DNA of 33,683 nucleotides from Bacteroidales bacterium (GCA_029004185.1 JAQUPB010000013.1:1-33683), one strand, 5' to 3'; shown: positions 24,265 to 32,365, numbered from the stretch's first letter. Translations and numbers: made by a program. Notes: generated by a model from the letters alone, not told the origin.

Positions 24265-24300
24265 TTATTTTGTTTTATAGATTCAGTTTGAAAATTAATT

Positions 24301-24879
24301 TTATTTCTTTTTTGGTGTAATTATCATCATCATTCTTTTTCCTTCAAGTCTGGGCAGTTGTTCTACCTTTCCCCATTCTTCGAGAGCTGCCGCCAGCTTC
24401 AGTAACATTATTTCACCCTGTTCCTTATAAAGTATTGAACGACCTTTAAAAAACACATCGGCTTTTACTTTTGCTCCTTCTTTCAGAAACTTTATTGCAT
24501 GATTTAATTTGAAATTAAAATCGTGCTCATCGGTGTTCGGTGTGAATCGCAGTTCTTTTGTAATGACCTGTGCTGTTTTTGATTTCAGCTCCTTCTGCTT
24601 TTTCTTTTGTTCATAAAGAAATTTTTTGTAGTCTATAACCTTACAAACAGGGGGATTGGCGTTAGGGGAAATTTCCACAAGGTCCAGGCCTAATTCGGAA
24701 GCTATTTCAAGAGCTCTTGCTGTAGGAAATATTCCCGGTTCTATATTATTTCCGACCAGCCGCACATGTGTAACAGTTATCCTGTCATTTATTTTATGTG
24801 CGTCTTCTTTTTTTCTAAAACGGTTATCGCGTCTCTGATAGGGATTATTTCCTCCTTTGTTGAAAAATGGTGTTGCTAT
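24301..24879 (-). CDS. infC: Translation initiation factor IF-3, apparently starting at AUA
   Basis: IF-3 binds the 30S subunit and enforces start-codon choice. The first in-frame ATG (24765) would begin at MRLVGNN and lose the conserved N-terminal domain start. The same frame is open upstream and encodes a family-like N-terminus (KINDRITVTHVRLVGNN), reaching ATP-FFNKGG after an ATA codon at 24877-24879. AAGGAG (24888-24893) sits 8 nt before this ATA, a good ribosome-binding site in a window where such sites are rare. The product would be 192 residues. infC genes elsewhere are known to use AUU-type rare starts for autoregulation by IF-3. Downstream motifs include LDLVEISPNANPPVCKVIDY and VKADVFFKGRSILYKEQG. 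Confidence 0.88.
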   Translation of the reverse strand: MATPFFNKGGNNPYQRRDNRFRKKEDAHKINDRITVTHVRLVGNNIEPGIFPTARALEIASELGLDLVEISPNANPPVCKVIDYKKFLYEQKKKQKELKSKTAQVITKELRFTPNTDEHDFNFKLNHAIKFLKEGAKVKADVFFKGRSILYKEQGEIMLLKLAAALEEWGKVEQLPRLEGKRMMMIITPKKK

Positions 24880-24887
24880 AACTTTGT

Positions 24888-24893
24888 CTCCTT
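24888..24893 (-). promoter_or_regulatory. Ribosome-binding site that sets the infC start
   Basis: AAGGAG on the minus strand, 8 nt from the ATA codon at 24877-24879, and the only strong Shine-Dalgarno match near the 5' end of the frame. It supports the non-AUG start. Confidence 0.6.
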
Positions 24894-24924
24894 TTTTAGT
24901 TAGTACTTTATTTAATTATTTTAT

Positions 24925-26871
24925 TTATTTTTCGGATTTCTCCAAAAGTTCTTTTATTTCGTTATTTATAATTTCGGCAAATTTTTCAACGGTGAAAGTT
25001 CCCAAGTCACCTTCTTTATGTTTTCTTACGGAAACGGTATTGTCGTTCTGTTCTTTCTCGCCGACTATAATCATGTAAGGAACTTTTTCGACTTCAGCAT
25101 CACGGATTTTCTTGCCTATTTTCTCATCCCTCTCATCAATTTCACCGCGAATATCGTAATTATTAAGCAAATTTAAAACTTTTTTTGAATATTCATTAAA
25201 TTTTTCGCTTATTGGAAGGATTATAGTTTGAACGGGAGCAAGCCAAAGAGGGAAGTTTCCTGCACAATGTTCAATTAATACTGCAACGAATCTTTCCATT
25301 GAGCCAAACGGAGCGCGGTGAATCATTACCGGACGATATTTGTTATTATCGCTTCCTGTGTATTCCAGCTCAAATCTTTCCGGTAAATTATAATCAACCT
25401 GAATTGTTCCCAACTGCCATTTTCTTCCTATTGCATCTTTCACCATGAAGTCGAGCTTTGGTCCGTAAAATGCGGCTTCCCCTATTTCGACTTTTGCCGT
25501 TAGTCCTTTTTCCTTTGCAACTTCGAGTATTGCCTTTTCAGCTTCTATCCAGTTTTTGTCGGTGCCGATATATTTTACTTTGTCGTTAGGATCTCTTAAG
25601 GAAATCTGAACAGTGAATTCTTTAAAGTCGAGAGTTTTGAAAATATAAAGTACAATGTCTATTACGCCTTCGAATTCTTTTTTCACTTGGTCGGGAGTGC
25701 AGAAAATATGAGCATCATCCTGTGTGAATCCTCTTACTCTTGTTAGTCCATGAAGTTCGCCGCTTTGTTCATAACGGTAAACTGTTCCGAATTCGGAAAG
25801 CCTCAATGGTAGTTCTTTGTATGATCGCGGCTTGTATTTATAAATTTCGCAATGATGAGGACAGTTCATAGGTTTTAGCATGAACTCTTCTCCTTCAATA
25901 GGAGTTTTAATGGGCTGAAAAGAAGTAGCGCCATATTTTTCATAATGTCCTGATGTCACAAAAAGTTCTTTTCCACCAATGTGCGGAGTCATCACCGGTG
26001 TATAGCCTGCTTTTTTTTGTGCAATGCGGAGAAAATTTTCGAGCCGTTCCCGTATAGAAGTCCCTTTGGGCAGCCACAATGGTAACCCTGAACCCACCTT
26101 CTGCGAAAATGTGAAAAGCTCAAGTTCTTTACCTATTTTCCTGTGGTCGCGTTTTTTTGCTTCTTCAAGTAAAACCAGATATTCTGTCAACTCTTTCTGC
26201 TTCGGAAAAGTAATTCCGTAAACACGTGTGAGTTGTTTCCTTTTTTCATCACCGCGCCAGTATGCACCGGCAATGTTTAATAATTTAACGGCTTTTATGT
26301 GAGAAGTATCGGCTAAATGAGGTCCGCGGCAGAGGTCGGTGAAGTTACCGCTTGTGTATAACGAAATTGTTCCGTCTGCAAGGTCTTTAATTAAATCAAG
26401 CTTGTATTCATCGCCTTTTTCGGTAAAATATTTTATTGCTTCCTGTTTTGAAACTTCTTTGCGTACGAATTTATTTTTTTGTTTTGCGAGTTCAAGTATT
26501 TTATCTTCGAGCTTTTTGAAATCTTCGGAAGATATTGTTTTTTCGCCAAAATCAACATCGTAATAAAATCCGCTGTCAATATTCGGTCCAATTCCGAATT
26601 TCACGCCGGGATAAAAAAACTCGATTGCCTCAGCCATTATGTGTGCCGAAGAATGCCACATTGTTGCTTTACCTTCATCGTCATTCCATGTGAGCAAAGT
26701 AACTTTTGCATCATTATTAATTTGGCGAGTTAAATCCCATATTTCATTATTGACTTTTACCGCCAGTACATTTCTTGCAAGACCTTCGCTGATGCTTAAA
26801 GCAATGTCCATTCCCGAAGCACCTTCGGGGTATTGCCGGATTGAATTATCGGGTAAAGTAATATTTATCAT
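24925..26871 (-). CDS. thrS: Threonyl-tRNA synthetase
   Basis: A 648-residue class II synthetase charging tRNA-Thr. In order: TGS domain (residues 1-60), second additional/editing domain with [11 protein letters not shown] and CRGPHLADT, catalytic domain with the zinc cysteine in [12 protein letters not shown], motif 2 ([32 protein letters not shown]), motif 3 ([18 protein letters not shown]), and anticodon-binding domain ending with [20 protein letters not shown]. It is the first gene of the thrS-infC-rpmI-rplT operon with a near-consensus promoter at 26898-26928. Length is typical. Confidence 0.97.
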   Translation of the reverse strand: MINITLPDNSIRQYPEGASGMDIALSISEGLARNVLAVKVNNEIWDLTRQINNDAKVTLLTWNDDEGKATMWHSSAHIMAEAIEFFYPGVKFGIGPNIDSGFYYDVDFGEKTISSEDFKKLEDKILELAKQKNKFVRKEVSKQEAIKYFTEKGDEYKLDLIKDLADGTISLYTSGNFTDLCRGPHLADTSHIKAVKLLNIAGAYWRGDEKRKQLTRVYGITFPKQKELTEYLVLLEEAKKRDHRKIGKELELFTFSQKVGSGLPLWLPKGTSIRERLENFLRIAQKKAGYTPVMTPHIGGKELFVTSGHYEKYGATSFQPIKTPIEGEEFMLKPMNCPHHCEIYKYKPRSYKELPLRLSEFGTVYRYEQSGELHGLTRVRGFTQDDAHIFCTPDQVKKEFEGVIDIVLYIFKTLDFKEFTVQISLRDPNDKVKYIGTDKNWIEAEKAILEVAKEKGLTAKVEIGEAAFYGPKLDFMVKDAIGRKWQLGTIQVDYNLPERFELEYTGSDNNKYRPVMIHRAPFGSMERFVAVLIEHCAGNFPLWLAPVQTIILPISEKFNEYSKKVLNLLNNYDIRGEIDERDEKIGKKIRDAEVEKVPYMIIVGEKEQNDNTVSVRKHKEGDLGTFTVEKFAEIINNEIKELLEKSEK

Positions 26872-26897
26872 TATTTGATTTATTTAAAATGAGTTTG

Positions 26898-26928
26898 TAA
26901 AATTAGTAAAATAAAGTGTTAAGCCAAA
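26898..26928 (-). promoter_or_regulatory. Promoter of the thrS operon
   Basis: TTTG (26925-26928), spacer 19 nt, TAATTTTA (26898-26905, one mismatch in the last base), minus strand, 26 nt before the thrS ATG. Confidence 0.5.
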
Positions 26929-27013
26929 AATGAAAATATTTTTTAAATGTGTTTTTTTATCTTCATTGCTTGGTTTATATAATTATAGTACAATTTCGTA
27001 AACAAAAAATTAA

Positions 27014-27044
27014 AAAAGCACATAAATTATTTTCACGTGCTTTT
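27014..27044 (-). terminator. Distal terminator of the tRNA/GIY-YIG locus
   Basis: AAAAGCAC (27014-27021) pairs with GTGCTTTT (37-44 of the same block). The loop differs from the two internal copies, so this may be the original terminator of the tRNA gene. Confidence 0.7.
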
Positions 27045-27103
27045 GTGGGCCCACCTGGGCTCGAACCAGCCCCGATAGCTATCGGGGCACAGATTTTGAG
27101 TCT
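27045..27103 (-). pseudogene. tRNA 3'-half fragment with inserted palindrome (copy 1)
   Basis: 27045-27069 is identical to the acceptor/T-arm part of the tRNA at 27824-27897. 27088-27103 matches its anticodon arm at 15 of 16 bases. Between them GGACC is replaced by CCCCGATAGCTATCGGGG. There is no 5' half (no D arm or 5' acceptor strand), so it is not a complete tRNA. The aligned anticodon is CAA instead of CAT. Confidence 0.7.
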
Positions 27104-27390
27104 TTATATTTATTAAGGAGTTTTATTACCATTTCTGGATATTTCTTTAAGCTTTTATAATATTCTCTACTTTTCATTTTCTTTATGTGTTTTTCAATTT
27201 GCATTGCTTGGTTTATGTTTGTGCATTTAATCTCAATATACAATTCCCAATCATCACTAATTTTTGTATACTTTTCAACACCATAATAGTTTTGGTTATG
27301 CCTGCTTATTCTCAATGAAACATCTTCTGTTGTTGCTCCAACATAATAAGCACTTGCTTTTGGAGAATATATTATATAACACGAAGCCAT
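27079..27390 (-). CDS. GIY-YIG nuclease, copy 1
   Basis: A 103-residue single-domain GIY-YIG protein. The two tyrosine motifs are YIIYS (residues 5-9) and YYVGAT (15-20), followed by the catalytic arginine in LRISRHN and the metal-binding glutamate in MQIEKHIKKMKS. Such small proteins are predicted Mg-dependent DNA endonucleases; related domains occur in homing enzymes and UvrC. There is no separate DNA-binding domain. The last codons (DSKSVPR, stop) read through a degenerate tRNA anticodon arm and into an 18-nt palindrome that supplies the TAG stop. It differs from copy 2 at two residues (N/D in HNQ-YY and S/L near the end). Confidence 0.85.
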   Translation of the reverse strand: MASCYIIYSPKASAYYVGATTEDVSLRISRHNQNYYGVEKYTKISDDWELYIEIKCTNINQAMQIEKHIKKMKSREYYKSLKKYPEMVIKLLNKYKDSKSVPR

Positions 27391-27403
27391 TTTAGAAAAT
27401 TAA

Positions 27404-27433
27404 AAAAGCACGTTTAAAACATCACGTGCTTTT
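27404..27433 (-). terminator. Internal terminator between the two GIY-YIG units
   Basis: AAAAGCACGT pairs with ACGTGCTTTT (10 bp), directly after the copy-2 tRNA 3' fragment and 14 nt before the copy-1 ATG. It is identical to the terminator of the intact tRNA. Confidence 0.75.
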
Positions 27434-27492
27434 GTGGGCCCACCTGGGCTCGAACCAGCCCCGATAGCTATCGGGGCACAGATTTTAAGTCT
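27434..27492 (-). pseudogene. tRNA 3'-half fragment with inserted palindrome (copy 2)
   Basis: Same structure as copy 1, but the aligned anticodon is TAA. The T-arm and acceptor part (27434-27458) is identical to the intact tRNA, and the 18-nt palindrome is unchanged. Confidence 0.7.
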
Positions 27493-27779
27493 TTATATTT
27501 ATTAAGGAGTTTTATTACCATTTCTGGATATTTCTTTAAGCTTTTATAATATTCTCTACTTTTCATTTTCTTTATGTGTTTTTCAATTTGCATTGCTTGG
27601 TTTATATTTGTGCATTTAATCTCAATATACAATTCCCAATCATCACTAATTTTTGTGTACTTTTCAACACCATAATAGTCTTGGTTATGCCTGCTTATTC
27701 TCAATGAAACATCTTCTGTTGTTGCTCCAACATAATAAGCACTTGCTTTTGGAGAATATATTATATAACACGAAGCCAT
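27468..27779 (-). CDS. GIY-YIG nuclease, copy 2
   Basis: A 103-residue near twin of copy 1, with the same YIIYS, YYVGAT, Arg and Glu motifs. It follows the terminator of the intact tRNA(CAU) by 13 nt, so it needs read-through from the tRNA promoter or a promoter I cannot see. The frame ends in the same way, inside the palindrome after a degenerate anticodon arm. Two intact frames with conserved catalytic residues suggest that both are, or recently were, functional. Confidence 0.85.
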   Translation of the reverse strand: MASCYIIYSPKASAYYVGATTEDVSLRISRHNQDYYGVEKYTKISDDWELYIEIKCTNINQAMQIEKHIKKMKSREYYKSLKKYPEMVIKLLNKYKDLKSVPR

Positions 27780-27792
27780 TTTAGAAAATTAA

Positions 27793-27822
27793 AAAAGCAC
27801 GTTTAAAACATCACGTGCTTTT
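27793..27822 (-). terminator. Terminator of tRNA(CAU)
   Basis: AAAAGCACGT (27793-27802) pairs with ACGTGCTTTT (27813-27822); T-rich sequence follows on the minus strand. It begins 1-2 nt after the tRNA. Confidence 0.75.
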
Positions 27823-27823
27823 G

Positions 27824-27897
27824 TGGGCCCACCTGGGCTCGAACCAGGGACCCACAGATTATGAGTCTGTTGCTCTAACCAACTGAGCTATGGGCCC
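27824..27897 (-). tRNA. tRNA with anticodon CAT (Met, or Ile2)
   Basis: A complete cloverleaf on the minus strand: acceptor GGGCCCA/TGGGCCC, D stem GCTC/GAGC, anticodon stem ACAGA/TCTGT with loop CTCATAA, T stem CCTGG/CCAGG with loop TTCGAGC, discriminator A, no encoded CCA, 74 nt. CTCATAA occurs in both elongator tRNA-Met and the lysidine-modified tRNA-Ile, and I cannot separate these by eye. It is not an initiator tRNA, because the three G-C pairs of the anticodon stem are missing. Confidence 0.95.
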
Positions 27898-27916
27898 GGA
27901 AAAAAGTAATGGAGGG

Positions 27917-27947
27917 CAAAAGTATCAATTTGGTTTCAATATTCAAA
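27917..27947 (-). promoter_or_regulatory. Promoter of tRNA(CAU)
   Basis: TTTG (27944-27947), spacer 19 nt, TACTTTTG (27917-27924), minus strand: a full consensus match ending 19 nt before the tRNA 5' end. Confidence 0.7.
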
Positions 27948-28057
27948 AAATATTTTCGTTTTAGGATAAACTGTATAACGAAATCTGAAAATTATGGCTT
28001 TGATTTTTTAAGTGCTATAAAAAAATAATTGTAGTTTTGTTCCTTTCAAAATAAAAA

Positions 28058-29095
28058 ATGAAACAAATAAGAATAGACCTTAGAAGTGATACTGTTACCA
28101 AACCTACGCCTCAAATGATGGAGGCAATAGTAAATGCGGAAGTCGGAGACGATGTTTTTGGTGATGATCCATCCGTAAACGAACTTGAAAGAAAAGCAGC
28201 CGGAATGTTTGGAATGGAAGCGGCATTGTTCTGTGCTTCGGGAACGATGACCAATCAATTGGCAATTCGTGTACACTGCGCACCCGGGAGCGAGGTTATT
28301 TGCGACGGTCTTTCACATATATATTTATATGAAGGCGGTGGAATTGCGCTCAATGCTTTTTCGTCAGTCAGGGCACTCAATGGCAACAGAGGCAGAATTT
28401 CATCCAAACAGGTTGAAGAATCCATTAATGACGCAAACGATGTTCATCAGCCGACCACCAGAATGGTTTCGCTGGAAAATACTGTAAATAAAGGAGGAGG
28501 CAGTATTTATGATTTTAATGAAATTCTGAAAATAAAAAAGGTTTGTGAACAAAATAATCTCATACTGCATCTTGATGGTGCAAGACTTTTTAATGCTCTC
28601 GCTGAAACCGGTGAAAGTCCTAAAGATTATGGCAAGGCGTTTAAATCAATTTCCATCTGCTTATCCAAAGGATTAGGTTGTCCTATTGGCTCAATACTTT
28701 TGGGTACTGATGATTTCATAAAAAAATCAAGACGTTTCAGGAAAGCAATGGGAGGGGGCTGGCGGCAGGCGGGATACATTGCGGCAGCAGGTATATACGC
28801 ACTCGATAATAACATCGAAAGACTGAAAGATGACCATCGTAGGGCAAAATCAATAGGACAAATGCTTTCACGAAAAAACTTTGTCAAAGAAGTTTATCCT
28901 ACAGAAACAAACATTGTTGTTTTGGAATTACAAAAAAATATTCTGGCAGCAGATTTTGTTTCCAGCATGGCTGAAAATGGTATATTCTGCATTTCACTCG
29001 GCGAGCATTTGGTAAGATTTGTAACGCACCTTGATTTCACAGATGAGCATCTGGCTTACTTTGAGAAATGCATGAATTCTATAAACATTAAATAG
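28058..29095 (+). CDS. ltaE: Low-specificity L-threonine aldolase
   Basis: A 345-residue PLP enzyme (fold type I) that cleaves threonine or allo-threonine to glycine and acetaldehyde in the cytosol. Family marks: DLRSDTVTKPTPQM and VGDDVFGDDPSVN at the N-terminus, ASGTMTNQLA, DGLSHIYLYEGGG, LENTVNKGGG, the PLP aspartate in LHLDGARLFNA, the PLP lysine in CLSKGLGCPIGS, and RRFRKAMGGGWRQAG. Length is normal. It is a single gene, convergent with the PorP-like gene. A TAGTTTTG box at 28032-28039 could be its -7 element, without a clear -33. Confidence 0.94.
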   Translation: MKQIRIDLRSDTVTKPTPQMMEAIVNAEVGDDVFGDDPSVNELERKAAGMFGMEAALFCASGTMTNQLAIRVHCAPGSEVICDGLSHIYLYEGGGIALNAFSSVRALNGNRGRISSKQVEESINDANDVHQPTTRMVSLENTVNKGGGSIYDFNEILKIKKVCEQNNLILHLDGARLFNALAETGESPKDYGKAFKSISICLSKGLGCPIGSILLGTDDFIKKSRRFRKAMGGGWRQAGYIAAAGIYALDNNIERLKDDHRRAKSIGQMLSRKNFVKEVYPTETNIVVLELQKNILAADFVSSMAENGIFCISLGEHLVRFVTHLDFTDEHLAYFEKCMNSINIK

Positions 29096-29132
29096 TCAGC
29101 CTGCAAATCTGCTCACTATACCTTTATTAATC

Positions 29133-30164
29133 TTAAAACAACGGAAATGGTGATGTGGAAAGTTTACTTTCAGTTGCTTTATTGAATTTGAATATTAAAG
29201 AAATCACATTTGCATTTAATCCGGTCATATATGTTTTGATATCGGAAGTTGTGAGGTCAAAGCTATAGCTCAATGCAAATAATTTTCTTTCAATACATAT
29301 TGAGGTGCAGAAAGCATCATTGTTTTTATACCATAAACCTATTGAAAATTTATTGCTTTCATTAAGTTTGTAATCAACATAAACTCCTCCGCCAAACTCG
29401 CTTATATCTTCCTGTGAGAAATAAATCAGATTAGGTGTTACGTCAACTTTTTCTCCGATAATTTTTACTCCGCCGAAGCCAACATATCGTGTGGGCAGAG
29501 GTGATTTGAAATCATTAAAGGATTCATTGGGTTGATTAAGATGAAATCCGGATATTCCCAGATATGAATTTATTTTTCCATCTCCTTCATCCGGTTTGTA
29601 ATACCATAGTAATCCGAAATTCATATCCATGAAACTTGCTTTTTTGTTAATTATGCTCTCGCCGTTGAAATTTGCGGCGTTGTATGAACCTGCAACAAAC
29701 TGCTCGTCGAAGGTGAGCTCTGTGAGATCAAGTGCTTTCTGAACATAGCCGGCAGAAATTGCCGCACTGAGAAAGTTCGATTCTGCCAAAGGTAAATTAT
29801 AGCCCACCGACAATGAAAAATCAAGAACATCAAACGCGCCGGCGCTGAAATTCTGTCCGCAGAATCCCAGATCTAGTTTGTTCTTTCCTGTTGCATTGTC
29901 TCCTAAAATCAAAGGATATGTGAAATTGCATGTATATGTTTTATATCCTTTCTGAACACTGTTCCACTGGTCGCAATAATTCAAAGTTAATTTTGCATTC
30001 TGACTTTCTCCCATAATTGCGGGATTAAATTTCAGGAAATTCACAAAAGATAACCTTGTTTCTTGTGATATTGATGTTTTTGTTATTGCGATTAAAACAA
30101 AAATTACTGATAGTTTTATCAAAATCTTTGTTCCTGAAAATTTAGTTTCTTTATTTTTTAACAT
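29133..30164 (-). CDS. PorP/SprF-family type IX secretion-associated membrane protein
   Basis: A 343-residue predicted outer-membrane beta-barrel. A signal peptide (about 1-33, ending SISQ) is followed by the PorP/SprF opening with FLKFNPAIMGES and alternating amphipathic strands, ending in the family-like LNANVISLIFKF. PorP/SprF proteins are known partners of large type IX cargoes with gliding-motility-type sorting domains. This gene follows such a cargo gene by 45 nt in the same direction, the usual pairing. Confidence 0.85.
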   Translation of the reverse strand: MLKNKETKFSGTKILIKLSVIFVLIAITKTSISQETRLSFVNFLKFNPAIMGESQNAKLTLNYCDQWNSVQKGYKTYTCNFTYPLILGDNATGKNKLDLGFCGQNFSAGAFDVLDFSLSVGYNLPLAESNFLSAAISAGYVQKALDLTELTFDEQFVAGSYNAANFNGESIINKKASFMDMNFGLLWYYKPDEGDGKINSYLGISGFHLNQPNESFNDFKSPLPTRYVGFGGVKIIGEKVDVTPNLIYFSQEDISEFGGGVYVDYKLNESNKFSIGLWYKNNDAFCTSICIERKLFALSYSFDLTTSDIKTYMTGLNANVISLIFKFNKATESKLSTSPFPLF

Positions 30165-30209
30165 GACTGTTATGTTTTTTTATCGTTAATTAAAATTATT
30201 TATTTTATT

Positions 30210-32186
30210 TTATCTTATTAAATTTATCATGCCTTTAAGAATAAGCGGTTCGCCAAGGCAGTTGAGACCTTTGATGTAATACACGTAAGCACCTTCGGGT
30301 AATTTATCTCCAGTGTTCTGATTGGTTCCGTTCCATCCTTCATAAATGCTTTTTGAAACATATATTGATTTTCCGCTTGAATTGAAAATGTGTAATTCGA
30401 AATTATCAACATAAATAATATCCACACCTCTTATAATAAACACATCGTTATGTCCATTGCCATCAGGTGTGAATGCATTTGGCATCCACAATGATGAGTT
30501 TTTGATTTTCACCATCAGTTCACTTGTGTTGGTACAGGTGTTAATATCGGTTCCTGTTACGGTATAAGTTGTATTCAGAGTAGGATATACCAGTATTGCG
30601 TTTCCTGTCTGGGTATCACTCCATGTATATGTGATTGCTCCGGCTGCGCTGATATGAGCTGCAGAACCCGTACAAATCGTGTCTCCAATAGATGTAACTA
30701 TCGGCAACGGGTTTACAATAACTGTTGTATTTGCTGTATTTGTGCAAGTGTTGGCATCGGTTCCTGTTACGGTATAAGTTGTGGTTTCAGTAGGATTAAC
30801 AGTTATCGGGTTTCCTATTGCCGAATTGTTCCATGTGTATGTTACAGCTCCTGCGGCGCTTATGGTTGCCGTATCCCATATACATATTATATCACCTGTT
30901 GCAGTGACTATAGGTAATGGATTTACAATTACCACTGCCTGTGCTGCATTCGTACATCCGTTTCCATCTGTTCCGGTTACTAAATAAGTTGTAGTGGTTG
31001 TCGGATTTACAGTTTTTGAATTTCCGGTACCTAAACCAAAATTCCATGTGTAAGTTGTAGCTCCGCTTGCAGTAATTGTAGTTGAAGCACCAATACAAAT
31101 TGTACTTCCGGTTGCAGTTACATTGGGTTTTGGGTTTACAGTTACTACTGTCATTGATGTTTTTGCACAAATATCTGTAGTTGTAACGGTATAAGTAGTG
31201 GTTGCTGTCGGGCTTACTGTAATTGAACTTCCTGTTTGTCCTGTATTCCATGAATATGAATATGCAGTTGAACCGGTTACGGTAATTGTTGCTGCCGAGC
31301 CGGAACATATTGTGATTCCTACCGGAACAATAATTGGAGGACAGACAAAATGCGAACAAAAACCACCTGGTGGAATAGGTGTAATGTTATTTACACAGTA
31401 TGTTATTGTACCATTTTGTGTTCCCGGTGGTGTTTGTCCGCTATTCCAGCATACATCAAGATTATTTCCATCATAACCGCTTGATGGGTCAGCATATGCT
31501 GTTCCATTGATTTTCAGCTGACTGAAAACGCCCCCGATTGATGTGAAATGTGAGTTGTTATTTACAATAAAATCGAAACAACTCATATAAGCGCCGTTCA
31601 TAAGTGTGACCTCAGAACCACTAAAAATGGAATCCGTACCATCCACTAAACACACTCCATCAACATATAATGTTGCACTGTTTGAAACAATTAAATTGCC
31701 ATGTACACTAACAAGTCCGGTGATTGTATCTGTTACTGATGATCTGAAAATCAAATTTCCGAACACATCCCATTCACAAAAATTATGAACAGAAGCAAAG
31801 CTTTCTATCACACAAGTATCATTAATTATTAGTTTGCCATAGTTGTAAAATTTAGTAGTTGAACCCATGTTCAATTGACTTGTGGTAACAAATCCTTCAT
31901 TGCAGACTTTAGCGAATGACGAAAGAGTTAGGGTTCCCAAGATTGTCCCCGAATTACAAAGCTTTGCAGATGGATTAAGAGTGATATTTCCGGTAATTAT
32001 AGCCGTGGAATCAATACAATATGTTTGATTATTGGGCACTAAGATGTCGGTACTAATATTACCGCTAATTACAGAATCGCATGAACTACAAAGTGTACAG
32101 GTTTGGGAATATGTGCCGTTAATAATAAATGCAAAAAATAATCCTGTAATGATTATTTTAAATAATGATGATTTTAAATTTTTCAT
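30210..32186 (-). CDS. Large adhesin-like type IX cargo with Ig-like repeats and gliding-type sorting domain
   Basis: A 658-residue secreted protein: signal peptide (about 1-28), a Cys-containing repetitive N-terminal beta region (about 30-285) and four repeats of about 70 residues (about 287-560). The repeats share TICxGSAATI-like, YTWN, TTTYTVTGTD and TVIVNP patterns typical of SprB/PKD-like adhesin repeats. A C-terminal gliding-motility-type sorting domain follows (about 563-658, MPNAFTPDGNGHNDVF, HIFNSSGKSIY, PEGAYVYYI). This is a B-type type IX signal. No enzyme motif is seen; a surface adhesion or filament role is inferred. It is paired with the PorP/SprF gene and has a consensus promoter upstream. 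Confidence 0.85.
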   Translation of the reverse strand: MKNLKSSLFKIIITGLFFAFIINGTYSQTCTLCSSCDSVISGNISTDILVPNNQTYCIDSTAIITGNITLNPSAKLCNSGTILGTLTLSSFAKVCNEGFVTTSQLNMGSTTKFYNYGKLIINDTCVIESFASVHNFCEWDVFGNLIFRSSVTDTITGLVSVHGNLIVSNSATLYVDGVCLVDGTDSIFSGSEVTLMNGAYMSCFDFIVNNNSHFTSIGGVFSQLKINGTAYADPSSGYDGNNLDVCWNSGQTPPGTQNGTITYCVNNITPIPPGGFCSHFVCPPIIVPVGITICSGSAATITVTGSTAYSYSWNTGQTGSSITVSPTATTTYTVTTTDICAKTSMTVVTVNPKPNVTATGSTICIGASTTITASGATTYTWNFGLGTGNSKTVNPTTTTTYLVTGTDGNGCTNAAQAVVIVNPLPIVTATGDIICIWDTATISAAGAVTYTWNNSAIGNPITVNPTETTTYTVTGTDANTCTNTANTTVIVNPLPIVTSIGDTICTGSAAHISAAGAITYTWSDTQTGNAILVYPTLNTTYTVTGTDINTCTNTSELMVKIKNSSLWMPNAFTPDGNGHNDVFIIRGVDIIYVDNFELHIFNSSGKSIYVSKSIYEGWNGTNQNTGDKLPEGAYVYYIKGLNCLGEPLILKGMINLIR

Positions 32187-32207
32187 TGATATAATAATTT
32201 AAATTAG

Positions 32208-32223
32208 TTAATAAAATTCAATT
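32208..32223 (-). repeat. 16-nt leader element shared with the tonB gene (copy at 33188-33203)
   Basis: TTAATAAAATTCAATT (plus strand) occurs at 32208-32223 and 33188-33203, 22 and 23 nt upstream of the two minus-strand start codons. The match is exact, but the sequence is AT-rich. The equal distance to the start codons hints at a shared leader or ribosome-entry element. Confidence 0.4.
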
Positions 32224-32248
32224 AATAATATATATAAAAAAACTCCGA

Positions 32249-32279
32249 CAAAAGTAAATATCATTTTCTAAAAAACAAA
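32249..32279 (-). promoter_or_regulatory. Promoter of the adhesin-PorP gene pair
   Basis: TTTG (32276-32279), spacer 19 nt, TACTTTTG (32249-32256), minus strand, giving a leader of roughly 55 nt. Confidence 0.65.
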
Positions 32280-32328
32280 TTTATAATTAACTAATTTCTT
32301 AGTAGTTGTTTGAGGTTGGTAAAAAATT

Positions 32329-32365
32329 AAAGCTTTACCAAAATTTAAAAGTTTGGTAAAGCTTT
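32329..32365 (-). terminator. Terminator of the tonB gene
   Basis: AAAGCTTTACCAAA (32329-32342) pairs with TTTGGTAAAGCTTT (32352-32365), 14 bp, 9-nt loop, followed on the minus strand by AATTTTTT. It lies 27 nt after the tonB stop. Confidence 0.8.

Larger units (their letters stand above)
27045..27433 (-). mobile_element. Tandem unit 1 (389 bp): GIY-YIG gene plus tRNA 3' half plus terminator
   Basis: Together with the next unit (27434-27822) this forms an exact tandem duplication with a period of 389 bp and four base differences. Each unit contains a terminator hairpin, a 103-codon GIY-YIG gene, a 16-nt anticodon-arm match, an 18-nt palindrome and the T-arm/acceptor 3' half of the tRNA at 27824-27897. 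The 25-nt tRNA 3' end therefore appears three times, at 27045, 27434 and 27823, as attachment-site repeats would. The arrangement resembles an element integrated twice at a tRNA 3' end, but with only the nuclease gene inside. Confidence 0.7.
27434..27822 (-). mobile_element. Tandem unit 2 (389 bp): GIY-YIG gene plus tRNA 3' half plus terminator
   Basis: This unit is adjacent to the intact tRNA gene. It is the same length as unit 1 with four base differences, two of them silent in the gene, which indicates recent duplication. On the minus strand the order is intact tRNA, terminator, gene, palindrome, tRNA 3' end, then terminator of unit 1. Confidence 0.7.

Noticed and set aside
24301-24765. 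infC starting at the first ATG
   Set aside because: It would delete the conserved beginning of the IF-3 N-terminal domain, which is encoded in frame upstream behind a ribosome-binding site.
27045-27103. A second complete tRNA gene (leucine type) overlapping the GIY-YIG gene
   Set aside because: No D arm or 5' acceptor strand lies upstream of the anticodon-like segment; that sequence is nuclease coding DNA.
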